From Halosimplex pelagicum (GTDB lineage: Archaea > Halobacteriota > Halobacteria > Halobacteriales > Haloarculaceae), in contig NZ_CP058909.1 in NCBI RefSeq assembly GCF_013415905.1, positions 3,348,001-3,412,000 on the forward strand: DNA of 64,000 nucleotides, read 5' to 3'. Below are positions 19,568-27,955 of this stretch, one piece after another (position 1 is the first letter of the stretch; each line of letters begins with the position of its first letter). The position numbers and the translations under genes were made by a program. The notes beneath the pieces are model-generated. The model ran no database searches. It saw only the letters and a list, made by a program, of their open reading frames with translations, and was not told the DNA's origin.

Positions 19568-20212
19568 ATGAACCCGAAGATCCTGATTCTCGGTCCGCCG
19601 GGCGCCGGCAAAGGCACCCAGAGCGAGCGTCTCGCCGACGATTTCGGCGTCGAGCACGTCACGACGGGCGACGCGCTGCGGGCCAACAAGGAGATGGACA
19701 TCAGCGACATGGACACCGAGTACGACACGCCCGGCGAGTACATGGACCGCGGGGATCTGGTCCCGGACGTGGTCGTCGACGCGATGGTCGGCGAGGCGCT
19801 CTCGGACGTCGAGGGGTTCGTCCTCGACGGCTACCCCCGCAACGGCGACCAGGCCGAGGCCCTGCGCGAGATGACCGACCTCGACGTGGTGCTCGTCCTC
19901 GACGTGCCCGAGGAGGAGCTGGTCGACCGGCTCACCGGTCGCCGGGTCTGCGAGGACTGCGGCACGAACTACCACGTCGAGTTCAACCGGCCGGAGGAGG
20001 AGGGCGTCTGCGACGAGTGCGGCGGCGACCTCTACCAGCGCGAGGACGACGACGAGGAGTCCGTGCGCAACCGGCTGTCGGTGTATCACGACAACACCGA
20101 GCCCGTACTGGAGCTGTACGCCGACCACGACGGCTACGTCGAGATCGACGGCGACCAGACGCCCGACGAGGTCTGGGAGGACGTGCGGGCGGCCGTCGAG
20201 GCCGAGGCGTGA
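19568..20212 (+). CDS. adk: Adenylate kinase
   Basis: A 214-residue kinase catalysing ATP + AMP to 2 ADP. The P-loop GPPGAGKGT is at residues 9-17, the AMP-binding [15 protein letters not shown] follows, and the lid carries a four-cysteine zinc site (CEDCGTNYH...CDECGGD), as in zinc-type long adenylate kinases. It heads the conserved archaeal adk-DUF106-cmk-cbf5 group. Confidence 0.97.
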   Translation: MNPKILILGPPGAGKGTQSERLADDFGVEHVTTGDALRANKEMDISDMDTEYDTPGEYMDRGDLVPDVVVDAMVGEALSDVEGFVLDGYPRNGDQAEALREMTDLDVVLVLDVPEEELVDRLTGRRVCEDCGTNYHVEFNRPEEEGVCDECGGDLYQREDDDEESVRNRLSVYHDNTEPVLELYADHDGYVEIDGDQTPDEVWEDVRAAVEAEA

Positions 20213-20277
20213 CCCCCCTGGGCGACCGATCGGGAGAATTAAAGGTTGATAACGACCGAGGACGGAGATAGATAGCA

Positions 20278-21252
20278 ATGGCACGGACGGCAGAAAAGGC
20301 GGCGTCGCTGGCCGAGGAGAGCCAGTCGATGACCGACGCGATGGCGCGTGTGCTCGCGGTCGCCGACGACCAGGGCACCGTCCAGTGGAGCGATGTCAGC
20401 GACGACATCACCAGCGGCGAGTGGGGTCGGCTCATCGAGCAGGGCATCCTCGTCGACGTCGACGGCGAGGGGTTCGTCGTCGACGACCCCGAAGGCGTCC
20501 GCGACGCCCTCGGCGACGACGCGCCCGCCGACACCGGCTCGACGGAGCCGTCGTCGGAGACCGGCGGTTCGTCGGCGTCGAGCGGTTCGAGTTCGTCTAC
20601 GTCGGGCGGGTCTACCGCGGACGACGACGAAGGCGGGTGGTCCCGCTGGGACAAGATGGCGGCGGTCGCGACGATCGCCCTGTTCCTGGGCTACTCGCAG
20701 GCGCCGATCCGCAACACCGTCGGCGAGGTCATCGACATCGGCCTCGGACCGCTCGCGGACGTGTTGCCCTTCTACATCATGATCCTCGTGCTCGCCACGT
20801 TCACCGGCTTCAGCTCGACGGTGCTGCAGGGCAAACTGATGAACATGGACAAGATGGGCGAGTATCAGGAGCGGATGCAGGAGATCCAGGAGCGGCGCAA
20901 GGACGCGAAGGAGCGCGGCGACGACGAGGCCCTCGAAGAGATCCAGGAGGAGCAGATGGAGGCGATGGGCGACCAGCTCGGCATGTTCAAAGAGCAGTTC
21001 CGCCCGATGGTGTGGATCATGCTGGTCAACATCCCCGTGTTCCTCTGGATCTACTTCATGGTCCAGACGCCGGAGATGGTCGCGGGCGCCGGTCCGGCCA
21101 TGGTTCTCCCGCTCATCGGCGAGATCTCCAGCTGGAGCGAGCGCATCGGTCCGATGTGGGCGTGGATCGTCTGGTACTTCGTCTGCTCGATGAGCTTCAC
21201 CCAGATCGTCCGGAAGGCGCTCGACGTGCAGACGACGCCGTCGACGTCGTAA
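20278..21252 (+). CDS. DUF106 / Oxa1-superfamily membrane insertase-like protein
   Basis: A 324-residue protein. Residues 1-80 form a winged-helix-like region (MARVLAVADDQGTVQWSDVSDD), followed by a Ser/Gly/Thr linker (about 85-120) and a DUF106 membrane domain. The membrane domain has one TM, then the cytosolic coiled coil KMGEYQERMQEIQERRKDAKERGDDEA and EQMEAMGDQLGMFKEQFRPMVW, then further TMs. DUF106 proteins are the archaeal relatives of YidC/Oxa1/EMC3 and assist membrane protein insertion. An AATTAAAGG element at 20237-20245 may be its own promoter. Confidence 0.92.
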   Translation: MARTAEKAASLAEESQSMTDAMARVLAVADDQGTVQWSDVSDDITSGEWGRLIEQGILVDVDGEGFVVDDPEGVRDALGDDAPADTGSTEPSSETGGSSASSGSSSSTSGGSTADDDEGGWSRWDKMAAVATIALFLGYSQAPIRNTVGEVIDIGLGPLADVLPFYIMILVLATFTGFSSTVLQGKLMNMDKMGEYQERMQEIQERRKDAKERGDDEALEEIQEEQMEAMGDQLGMFKEQFRPMVWIMLVNIPVFLWIYFMVQTPEMVAGAGPAMVLPLIGEISSWSERIGPMWAWIVWYFVCSMSFTQIVRKALDVQTTPSTS

Positions 21253-21297
21253 CGCTGACGGCATCGTAACGCTGACGGCGTCGTACCGCTGACGGTG
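21247..21297. repeat. Three 17-bp tandem repeats at the end of the DUF106 gene
   Basis: Units TCGTAACGCTGACGGCA, TCGTAACGCTGACGGCG and TCGTACCGCTGACGGTG run head to tail; the first includes the DUF106 stop codon. They sit between the convergent DUF106 and cdc6 genes, so probably a replication-slippage product or transcript end. Confidence 0.6.
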
Positions 21298-21353
21298 CCG
21301 TACCGCCGTCCGCCCGTTTCTCTCGGCCGTTCTCCGCACCGACGAGCCGCTTC

Positions 21354-22604
21354 TCAGCGGTCCACGTCGACCTGTGCGGGATTCGGGTCCATCTTGAAGA
21401 CGACGCTGGGCTCCCACAGCAGGCGGTGTTCCTTGTAGGTCCCCTTGCCCATACCGCCGTGTTCCTGGTTGGACTCGGTGACTTCGAGGAAGGCGAGTTC
21501 GCTGAGCAGTCCGCGGATAGAGTCGGTGGTCAGGTCGTCGGCGCCCTCGGCCTCGCAGACCTTCTGGTAGACGTCGTAGATGACGGTCGTCCGGAACCAG
21601 TCCTCCTCGGGGCCGGTGTTGGCGGTGAGGTTCGCCAGGGCGTAGAGGACGTACTTGCTGTGGGGCGGCAGGCCGGCGATGAGCTCCTTGAGTCGCTCGA
21701 CCTCGGCCTGTTCCTGGGCGCGTTCGAGGTGGTCCTCGGTCACCTCGTCGAGCCCGTTGTTCTTGGCGTAGTCGCCGGCGTGGCGGAGGAGTCGAATGGC
21801 CTTGCGGGCGTCGCCGTGGCGCTGGGCGGCCAGCGCCGCGGTCTTCGGGATGACGCCGGCGTCGAGCACGTCGTCGCAGAAGGCGTCGCGCCGGTTCTCG
21901 AGGATCTGGCGGAGCTGCTCGCCGTCGTAGGGGTCGAAGATGAACTCGTTGTGGCCCAGACTGGACTTGACCCGCTCGGTCATCTGCTCGCGGAAGTTCA
22001 CCTTGTTCGAGATGGAGATGATGCCGATGGGCACGTCGACCTTCCCGGCTTCGCGCGCTCTGGAGAGGAGCATCAGGACGTTGTCGTCGTCGAGCCGGTC
22101 GACCTCGTCGAGGGTGATGAGCGCGGCGTCGTACTCGCGGTCGAGGATCTCCCAGAGGCGATTGTAGTACTCGTTGGTCGAGATGCCCCGCGTCGGGATG
22201 TCGACGCCGGAGCCGGGGGAGTTGATCCCGGTCGCGATGGTCTGGACGGCGTCGGCCTCGCCCTTGGCCTGCGCGCAGTCGACCGTGACGGTCGCCAGGC
22301 GGTTCGAGCGCCGCTGGGACTCCGTCCGCGCCCGTTCCATGACGTGGTTGGCGACGAGCGACTTGCCCGAGCCGGTCTTCCCGTAGAGGATCACCGAGTT
22401 GGGCGGCGACCCCGTGACGGCGGGGCCGACCTCGTTGGCCAGGTCGCGGATGTGTTCGTCGCGGCCGACGATCCGCGCCTCGTCGGGGACGTGGTCGATG
22501 TTGAGCAGCTCGCGGTTCGCGAAGACCGTGTCGCCGCCGCCCTCCTCGACCGCCTGAAACAGCTCGTCGCCCGCCTCCGCCGACCCGTCGCCGTGCTCCT
22601 GCAT
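21354..22604 (-). CDS. cdc6: Orc1/Cdc6 replication initiator
   Basis: A 416-residue origin-binding AAA+ ATPase. Walker A GKTGSGKS is at residues 75-82, Walker B ITLDEVD near 163-169, sensor 2 HGDARKAIRLL, and a C-terminal winged helix (residues about 310-395) with LPPHSKYVLYALANL. ATG 22604 is chosen; GTG 22643 would add 13 residues but lies in the inverted repeat at 22626-22643. The gene points away from a repeat-rich gap, as initiator genes next to haloarchaeal origins do. It is inserted in the otherwise conserved DUF106-cmk neighbourhood. Confidence 0.95.
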   Translation of the reverse strand: MQEHGDGSAEAGDELFQAVEEGGGDTVFANRELLNIDHVPDEARIVGRDEHIRDLANEVGPAVTGSPPNSVILYGKTGSGKSLVANHVMERARTESQRRSNRLATVTVDCAQAKGEADAVQTIATGINSPGSGVDIPTRGISTNEYYNRLWEILDREYDAALITLDEVDRLDDDNVLMLLSRAREAGKVDVPIGIISISNKVNFREQMTERVKSSLGHNEFIFDPYDGEQLRQILENRRDAFCDDVLDAGVIPKTAALAAQRHGDARKAIRLLRHAGDYAKNNGLDEVTEDHLERAQEQAEVERLKELIAGLPPHSKYVLYALANLTANTGPEEDWFRTTVIYDVYQKVCEAEGADDLTTDSIRGLLSELAFLEVTESNQEHGGMGKGTYKEHRLLWEPSVVFKMDPNPAQVDVDR

Positions 22605-23548
22605 GGCTTGTCCGTTCGCGTCCCCGTGGAAAAACGTTTCCACTGCACTCCGAGTTAGTTGCGGCCCACCAGCGGTCAGAGACCGGTCCTGCGTGGCCCG
22701 CTCGTAACTCCGAACGGGGTCGACCCCACTCGATTCCGAGTTACTGCCCCCGCCGTACTGCCGTCCTACCGCCGGCCCATCGTCGCCCTACCACCGGTCC
22801 CGCGCGCGAGACCGCGGGAAGACGCCGTCCGCCGGGAAGGCATCGTCCACGAGCGAGACCGACCGAGTTCGGACAGGTATCGTCCCGGTGTGACACACCC
22901 GATTCCGAGTTAGTTTGGAGGGTTCAGAGTATATCGCCGCCTTTCCCGACGACTCGCCCGACGTGACCGTCGCCCCGAGCGTCGAGCCCGCGGCGAGCGG
23001 TGGCGACTGACGGTATCGACTCGGACGAACCGGGGTTCGACGACCGGGACAGACCGCTGGGACACCTGATTCCGAGTTAGTTCCCCTTGCAGTGAGCCGG
23101 TCGGCGGGCAACGATCCGGGACACCGGATTCCGAGTTAGTCGCGACTCGGGTCACACAGTGGCACACACACCCGATTCCGAGTTAGTCGACCGGTGGGAG
23201 CGCCTCGTCGAGAGCGCGTCCGAACCGGTCGCCGTTTTCGGACACGCCAGTGAACTGAACGGCGGTTCGTGACCACCTCACCCCACCCGCGGAGTCGTCT
23301 CCTCTCGTCTTTCTTCTCGTTTTCGTTCGTTCTAGAACCTAGTAACTAGTCTAGACACACCTGATTCCGAGTTAGTTCCCGGGGCGTAGCGACGCCCGCC
23401 ACCCGCTCGGGCCCCACTAACTCGGAATCGGGTGTGTGTCTCCCCTGAAATATGATCCCCTGGTGAGACCGGGACGGCACACGCGAACTCGCGGGAGCGA
23501 AACGGGCGGTTCCGCAACCTCTATTTACGGACCGAACGGAATCGAGGT
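22605..23548. other. Candidate replication origin between cdc6 and cmk
   Basis: A 944-base gap without a credible gene. It holds: an inverted repeat GTGGAAA-N4-TTTCCAC at 22626-22643 next to the cdc6 start; seven copies of a core CCGAGTTAGT (one with an extra mismatch) in one orientation and at least one in the opposite; and an A/T-richer stretch at 23305-23357 with TCTAGA-type palindromes. This is the usual architecture of an archaeal origin (initiator gene, origin recognition boxes, unwinding element). The repeat differs from the common haloarchaeal box, so the origin call is inference. Confidence 0.7.
22647..23440. repeat. ORB-like repeats, consensus CACCYGATTCCGAGTTAGT
   Basis: Forward copies: 22647-22660 (ACTCCGAGTTAGTT), 22727-22745, 22896-22915, 23063-23084, 23122-23143, 23169-23190 and 23358-23380. 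Reverse copy: 23414-23435 (ACTAACTCGGAATCGGGTG), facing the last forward copy across about 35 bases. A weaker reverse copy may lie at 22703-22720. Spacing is irregular, and several are flanked by CACA runs. They fit initiator-binding sites rather than a CRISPR or tandem repeat. Confidence 0.75.
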
Positions 23549-24127
23549 ATGTTGATAACCGTTTCCGGCCCAGCCGGGAGTGGCAAGAGCACGTTCGCCG
23601 CGGCACTGGCGAACGCGCTGGAGGTGGACCACGTCAGCGGCGGCGATATCTTCCGCGAGATGGCCGACGAGCGGGACATGTCGCTGGTCGCGTTCAACGA
23701 ACTCGCCGAGGAGGACGACCAGGTCGACCGCGATCTCGACCGGCGGCTCCGCGAGATCGCCGACGAGAACGACGACCTCGTCCTCGAATCGCGGCTCGCC
23801 GGGTGGATGGCGGGCGACCACGCCGACCTGCGCATCTGGCTCGACGCGCCGATGGACGTGCGCGCCGAGCGCATCGCCGACCGCGAGGACAAGTCCGTCG
23901 AGACCGCCCGCGCGGAGACGACCGCCCGCGCCGACAGCGAGGCCAAGCGCTACGCCGAGTACTACGGCATCGACATCGAGGAGCTGTCGATCTACGACCT
24001 CGTGCTCAACACCTCCCGGTGGAGCCCCGCCGCGGAACTGGAGATCGTCCTCGCGGCCGTCGAGTCGTACGACCCCGCCGAGGACGAGGGGAAACCGCCG
24101 GTCACCGGCGTCGACTACGACTTCTGA
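23549..24127 (+). CDS. cmk: Cytidylate kinase (archaeal type)
   Basis: A 192-residue (d)CMP kinase. P-loop GPAGSGKST at residues 7-15, the substrate-binding [15 protein letters not shown], and the arginine-rich lid [22 protein letters not shown]. Length fits the short archaeal family. A TCTATTTACGG TATA-like element at 23519-23529 gives a nearly leaderless start. Its stop overlaps the cbf5 start (TGATG). Confidence 0.94.
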   Translation: MLITVSGPAGSGKSTFAAALANALEVDHVSGGDIFREMADERDMSLVAFNELAEEDDQVDRDLDRRLREIADENDDLVLESRLAGWMAGDHADLRIWLDAPMDVRAERIADREDKSVETARAETTARADSEAKRYAEYYGIDIEELSIYDLVLNTSRWSPAAELEIVLAAVESYDPAEDEGKPPVTGVDYDF

Positions 24128-24996
24128 TGGCGCTCCGCGGCCCGCCCGACGACCGATCCGTCGACGATCTGCTGGCGTTCGGCGTCGTCAACCTCGACAA
24201 ACCGCCCGGCCCGTCGGCCCACCAGGTCGCCGCGTGGGTCCGGGACATGGCCGGCGTCGACCGCGCCGCCCACGCCGGCACCCTCGACCCGAAGGTCACC
24301 GGCTGTCTGCCGATGCTGCTCGGCGACGCCACCCGGATGGCCCAGGTGTTCGACGACAGCGTCAAGGAGTACGTCGCCGTCCTCGAACTCCACGGCCCCG
24401 CGCCCGCCGACCTCGAATCGGTACTCGCCGAGTTCGAGGGCGATGTCTACCAGAAGCCGCCGAAGAAGAGCGCGGTCGTCCGACGGCTGCGCTCGCGTGA
24501 GATCTACGCCCTCGACGCCGTCGAAGTCGAGGACCGACGGGCACTGCTGCGGGTCCGCTGTGAGAGCGGGACCTACGTCCGGAAACTGTGTCACGATCTG
24601 GGGCTCGCGCTCGGTACCGGCGCGCACATGGGCCACCTCCGCCGGACGACGACGGGTTCGTTCGACGACCGGGAGCTCGTCTCGCTGCACGACCTCGTCG
24701 ACGCGCTCGCGTGGGCCGACGACGGGGATTCGGCGCCGCTCCGCGAGGTCGTCCAGCCCGCCGAGCGGGCGCTGGTCGACCTGCCGAGCGCGACCATCGC
24801 CGAGTCCGCCGCTCGGGAGGTGGCCGAGGGCGCGCCCGTCTACGCGCCGGGCCTCGTCGACATCGACGACGTGTTCCGCGGCGACCTGGTCGCCTGCTAT
24901 ACTTCCGACGAGGCGGCGGTCTGTCTCGCCACGCTCGCGGGCGACCCCGAAGCCGACGACGGCGTGGTACTCGATCTCGAACGCGTGCTGGTCTGA
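24127..24996 (+). CDS. truB: tRNA/rRNA pseudouridine synthase Cbf5 (TruB family)
   Basis: A 289-residue enzyme. Catalytic Asp54 sits in HAGTLDPKVTG; further TruB marks are NLDKPPGPSAH at the start, QKPPKKSAVVRRLR and CESGTYVRKLCHDLG. The C-terminal PUA domain starts near residue 215 (LPSATIAESAAREVAEGAPVYAPGL). In archaea it is the catalytic subunit of H/ACA guide complexes and also makes tRNA U55. It is translationally coupled to cmk by a one-base overlap. Confidence 0.95.
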   Translation: MALRGPPDDRSVDDLLAFGVVNLDKPPGPSAHQVAAWVRDMAGVDRAAHAGTLDPKVTGCLPMLLGDATRMAQVFDDSVKEYVAVLELHGPAPADLESVLAEFEGDVYQKPPKKSAVVRRLRSREIYALDAVEVEDRRALLRVRCESGTYVRKLCHDLGLALGTGAHMGHLRRTTTGSFDDRELVSLHDLVDALAWADDGDSAPLREVVQPAERALVDLPSATIAESAAREVAEGAPVYAPGLVDIDDVFRGDLVACYTSDEAAVCLATLAGDPEADDGVVLDLERVLV

Positions 24997-25012
24997 CCGA
25001 CTGAAAGCGAAG

Positions 25013-25020
25013 GGCTTAAT
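25013..25020 (+). promoter_or_regulatory. TATA-like element before tRNA-Pro
   Basis: GGCTTAAT starts 34 and ends 27 bases before the tRNA 5' end, the expected position for an archaeal tRNA promoter. Confidence 0.5.
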
Positions 25021-25046
25021 CCGGGTAGGCTCGTCTGCCGATACGC

Positions 25047-25117
25047 GGGACCGTGGGGTAGCGGTATCCTCGGCGCATGGGGTGCGTCGGACCTGAGTTC
25101 GAATCTCGGCGGTCCCA
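25047..25117 (+). tRNA. tRNA-Pro (anticodon GGG)
   Basis: A 71-base intron-free cloverleaf. The acceptor stem GGGACCG pairs with CGGTCCC with discriminator A; the anticodon stem GGCGC/GCGTC encloses ATGGGGT, giving anticodon GGG; the T arm CTGAG-TTCGAAT-CTCGG is standard. CCA is not encoded. A T-rich run follows at 25131-25137. Its 3' end is the left attachment site of the integrated element. Confidence 0.95.
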
Positions 25118-25119
25118 CT
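25105..25119. other. Left attachment site (attL)
   Basis: CTCGGCGGTCCCACT, the T-arm/acceptor end of tRNA-Pro plus two bases, is repeated exactly at 48046-48060. Integration here leaves the tRNA intact. Confidence 0.85.
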
Positions 25120-25184
25120 GCCTACATACCCTTTTTCCAGGGTTTCCTGATAGTCTGGAATCGTACCTTTAGGGGTGACTCCGC

Positions 25185-25535
25185 ATGACCCCGGACAGCC
25201 GCGGCGCCGGCCGCGAGTCCGAGGTCGATTCCGCGTGTTACACCGACGTTCGTAACGCACGGCCGGTGCCCGCTGCCGGATCTACGGCGGAGAGTCGCCA
25301 GCGGTGCGGTGTCTGCTTCCCCGACGGGACGATCCCCGACCACGTCGACGAGGTCGTGGTCGGTCGCTACACCTCGAAGGTTCACCTGACCGACGACCAC
25401 GAGGTTGACTGTTCCAAGTCGACCGAGCCCGACAACCCCTCGAATCGAACCAACGGGCTCGCGGCGAAGATCGGCTCCGAGGACTTCGGGCCGGACGACC
25501 TCGAGGAGCTGGGCGCCCAGGGAGGTGACGCCTGA
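25185..25535 (+). CDS. Element left-arm operon, gene 1: unknown 116-aa protein
   Basis: A 116-residue protein with no recognised family. The middle contains a CGVCFPDG pair that could be half a zinc site, then HVDEVVVGRYTSKVHLTDDHEVDC. The first ~45 residues look unstructured. A TACCTTTAGG element about 20 bases upstream could be the promoter for the whole left-arm operon. Its stop overlaps the next start by one base (TGATG). Confidence 0.6.
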   Translation: MTPDSRGAGRESEVDSACYTDVRNARPVPAAGSTAESRQRCGVCFPDGTIPDHVDEVVVGRYTSKVHLTDDHEVDCSKSTEPDNPSNRTNGLAAKIGSEDFGPDDLEELGAQGGDA

Positions 25536-25984
25536 TGTCCGCCGACGAGTGGCCCGTCGAAATAGACGGCGACGAGTTCTACCCGATCCCCGAGAGCTGG
25601 ATCGAACACGGGAGCGACCAAGATCGCGGCTCGCCCCGTATCTACGCGGTGTCCGTCGCATCCGGTCCGCGGAACATGATTCTGGTCCGGTACGCGAGTC
25701 CCGACGGCCGTGCGGTCAAGGTCTCGATGACCGGCGCCGAGAACCCCTCCGGCGGCGGTATCGTCCCCGCCTCGCTCGCGAAATACGAGGACTGGCCGCG
25801 GTCGATGGTCCCCGGTCGGAACGTCGAGCCGACCGGACTCCTGCGCAAGCTCGAGAACGAACACTTCCACGAACTGTGGTCCGACCGCCTTCAGGAGGAC
25901 GACGACGCCGAGGTTGAGGCCGAGGGCCAGATCGTCGCCGACGGCAGGGAAACCGCGCGGTCCCACAGAGGTGAGACGGCGTGA
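25535..25984 (+). CDS. Element left-arm operon, gene 2: unknown 149-aa protein
   Basis: A 149-residue acidic protein: WPVEIDGDEFYPIPESWIEH, then a beta-rich stretch (NMILVRYASPDGRAVKVSMT) and an acidic tail ending VADGRETARSHRGETA. No motif assigns a function. It is coupled by one base to the preceding gene and overlaps the next by 4 bases (GTGA). Confidence 0.65.
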   Translation: MSADEWPVEIDGDEFYPIPESWIEHGSDQDRGSPRIYAVSVASGPRNMILVRYASPDGRAVKVSMTGAENPSGGGIVPASLAKYEDWPRSMVPGRNVEPTGLLRKLENEHFHELWSDRLQEDDDAEVEAEGQIVADGRETARSHRGETA

Positions 25985-26487
25985 GTACCCTGGACTCCTC
26001 CAAGAAGCGCGGCGACTCGGTCGAAAGCGCCGTGATCAACGCCGACCCCGGACTGGAGTTCGTCGGGGACTCGATCGCGACGTGGCACGATGCCCGGACC
26101 GTCGAGTGCCTCGATTCGTCCTACGAGCGCCCGTTCTACGGCATCCCGCTCGTCGAGACCGGCACCGAGGTCGAGATCAAAGGCGCGTGCGTCGTCCGGT
26201 CGGCGGGCGTCAGTCGACAGCGTTCCGGCCAGTGGTACATCAAGCGCAAGGCGCACGACCAGCTCGTCGACGCCGGCGGCGTCTACCTGCTGGCCGTCTA
26301 CGGGCCGCGACCGAACACGCCGATCCTCCGGTCGGTGATCATCCCAGCGTCGCTGCTGGACGAGCACCTTGACGGGCGGTGGTACGACGTGGACGCCGAC
26401 CGGTCGGAGAACGAGGTCGCCCAGCTGACGTGGACCGTGCTGATCGACCGTGAGCGCGTCCCCGGCTCGCAGGGGGTGAACCTCTGA
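25981..26487 (+). CDS. Element left-arm operon, gene 3: possible PD-(D/E)XK nuclease-like protein
   Basis: A 168-residue protein starting at GTG 25981. The arrangement G-TEVEIKGACV (an E-x-K motif at the end of a strand) followed about 20 residues later by GQWYIKRKAHDQLVDAGGVYLLAVYG resembles the core of PD-(D/E)XK nucleases such as Holliday-junction resolvases and restriction enzymes. The upstream acidic residue would be in PGLEFVGDS. I can see only this motif pattern, so the nuclease call is tentative. It overlaps the next gene by one base. Confidence 0.55.
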   Translation: MSTLDSSKKRGDSVESAVINADPGLEFVGDSIATWHDARTVECLDSSYERPFYGIPLVETGTEVEIKGACVVRSAGVSRQRSGQWYIKRKAHDQLVDAGGVYLLAVYGPRPNTPILRSVIIPASLLDEHLDGRWYDVDADRSENEVAQLTWTVLIDRERVPGSQGVNL

Positions 26488-26933
26488 TGCCGTCGACGAA
26501 CCAAGCGGGCGGTCGCGACCTCCCCGAGTTGCCCGGGATCGAGGAGGACATCGGACACAACCCAGCGCGCTTCCTCGACTGGGAGCTCGTCGGCCACGCC
26601 GACCGAAAGCGCATGCTGAAGGCCCGCATCCGCGGCATCGACAAGATCGCCGTCTGCCGGGCCTACTCCGGTGCCGAGCACCACCCTGACGTTGGTCCGA
26701 TGGACGGACCTCGTGAGGGCGTTCTCCGACTCCTCGAACAGCGGGAGGAGTTCCTTCGGGAGCGCGGCGAGCGCCCCGAGCGGCTGTCGTACGGACCGCG
26801 GCGACCGCCGGAGTACTACGCGACCGAGTCCGATGACGAGGTCGACGAGGAGCCACGCACTGCCGCCGCGAAGCTCTCTCGGATGCGCTCCGACCGCGTC
26901 GCGACCGACGGGGGTGAGCCAGCCGATGAGTGA
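26487..26933 (+). CDS. Element left-arm operon, gene 4: unknown 148-aa protein
   Basis: A 148-residue soluble protein of mixed charge: LPGIEEDIGHNPARFLDWELVGHADRKRMLKARIRGIDKIAVCRAY, with a helix rich in Glu/Arg (LLEQREEFLRERGERPERL) and an unstructured acidic tail ending VATDGGEPADE. No family recognised. It overlaps the next gene by 8 bases. Confidence 0.6.
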   Translation: MPSTNQAGGRDLPELPGIEEDIGHNPARFLDWELVGHADRKRMLKARIRGIDKIAVCRAYSGAEHHPDVGPMDGPREGVLRLLEQREEFLRERGERPERLSYGPRRPPEYYATESDDEVDEEPRTAAAKLSRMRSDRVATDGGEPADE

Positions 26934-27111
26934 CGACAGTCCGAGCACCTCTCTGAAGCCGGCGTGCTGGTTCCTCGCGGGCGTGCTATTCGGGATGGTG
27001 ATCCAGACCTGGCGAATGGTCCGGATTCCGATTGACGAGTACCACGCGGCTCGGATGGATATCGAGGAGCGGCTCGCTGAAATGGAGGAGGTGCTGGACG
27101 ATGAGCGATGA
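26926..27111 (+). CDS. Element left-arm operon, gene 5: small membrane-anchored coiled-coil protein
   Basis: A 61-residue protein: one membrane helix (PACWFLAGVLFGMVIQTW, residues about 12-30) followed by an amphipathic coiled coil (DEYHAARMDIEERLAEMEEV). No family assigned. It overlaps gene 4 by 8 bases and gene 6 by 11 bases; this tight packing supports it as real. Confidence 0.6.
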   Translation: MSDDSPSTSLKPACWFLAGVLFGMVIQTWRMVRIPIDEYHAARMDIEERLAEMEEVLDDER

Positions 27112-27955
27112 GTCTGCGAGCGGTATCGATCGCCGCTCTATCTCGATGGAGGACTTCAACGATTTGTTGACGTTCTCCGGCGACCATGCGAGACCTACGA
27201 CGCACGACCCGATCATCCGCGACGACAACGAATTGTTGATCTACGCGGATCGTTCGAAAAACGCCGACTCTGAATGGCAGGTTCGAGGATATTGCGTTAT
27301 CGGCTTAGACGCCAAGTTCGGCGTCGGGGATCCGGACCGGGCGGACATCGCCGCGATCCTTCTCGAGGAGTTTGACGGTAACGACCTGACCACGGACGAG
27401 CGGTATATCAATCGGCGGCCGGTCCGGTACGGTGTTCCGGTCGCTGTCGCTGTTGACGGCAAGCCCGCAGTGGCTGCGTGGCTCTACGTTCGTGGCCGCG
27501 ACCGAGACGGGATCGCCCAGCTGATGAATGTCGGCGATCGGACGGTCAACGAGTATCTGTCGCGGTTCCGCCGTCGGGGCGACGGCGTGCCAGATGGGCT
27601 CGACGTGCCTGAGGTCGGCGAGGTCTTGCCCGAGGTCCCTCCGGAGTTCGATCCCAGTCGTCAACAAATCGTTGCTGACGGTGGTCGGGTCACGGACGGC
27701 ACTGAGCGTCCGGACCCGACCGAAGACCCACGGGCCTGTTCGCGCTGTGGCGTCCACATTGGTTTCCTCGGAGACAACTACTGCGACGCCTGCGCCCGCG
27801 AAATCGGCGCGAGGGGAGAGATCGTCCGGTGCATGGGTTGCGGTCAGGACGGTCCGGAGGAACAGATGGAGTCGGTCGACATCTCGGATTCGGACGAGTA
27901 CTACCCGACGATCCGCTATCTCTGTCGGGGCTGCTCGGGAGGTGAGTCGGCGTGA
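27101..27955 (+). CDS. Element left-arm operon, gene 6: HTH plus zinc-ribbon protein
   Basis: A 284-residue protein from ATG 27101. Residues about 20-130 form an unknown alpha/beta domain (DNELLIYADRSK, WQVRGYCVIGLD). A helix-turn-helix follows (DGIAQLMNVGDRTVNEYLSRFRRRG, about 136-160), then a linker and two zinc-ribbon-like pairs (CSRCG...CDAC and CMGCG...CRGC). It is probably a DNA-binding regulator or replication accessory of the element. Cysteine spacing is clear, function is inferred. Confidence 0.7.
   Translation: MSDESASGIDRRSISMEDFNDLLTFSGDHARPTTHDPIIRDDNELLIYADRSKNADSEWQVRGYCVIGLDAKFGVGDPDRADIAAILLEEFDGNDLTTDERYINRRPVRYGVPVAVAVDGKPAVAAWLYVRGRDRDGIAQLMNVGDRTVNEYLSRFRRRGDGVPDGLDVPEVGEVLPEVPPEFDPSRQQIVADGGRVTDGTERPDPTEDPRACSRCGVHIGFLGDNYCDACAREIGARGEIVRCMGCGQDGPEEQMESVDISDSDEYYPTIRYLCRGCSGGESA

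Noticed and set aside
22605..22643. GTG 22643 as start of cdc6
   Set aside because: The added 13 residues are encoded by the GTGGAAA/TTTCCAC palindrome. ATG 22604 gives a normal Cdc6 N-terminus.
22647..23440. CRISPR array
   Set aside because: The repeats are short, irregularly spaced, present in both orientations, and lack uniform spacers or cas genes. The cdc6 neighbour explains them as origin boxes.
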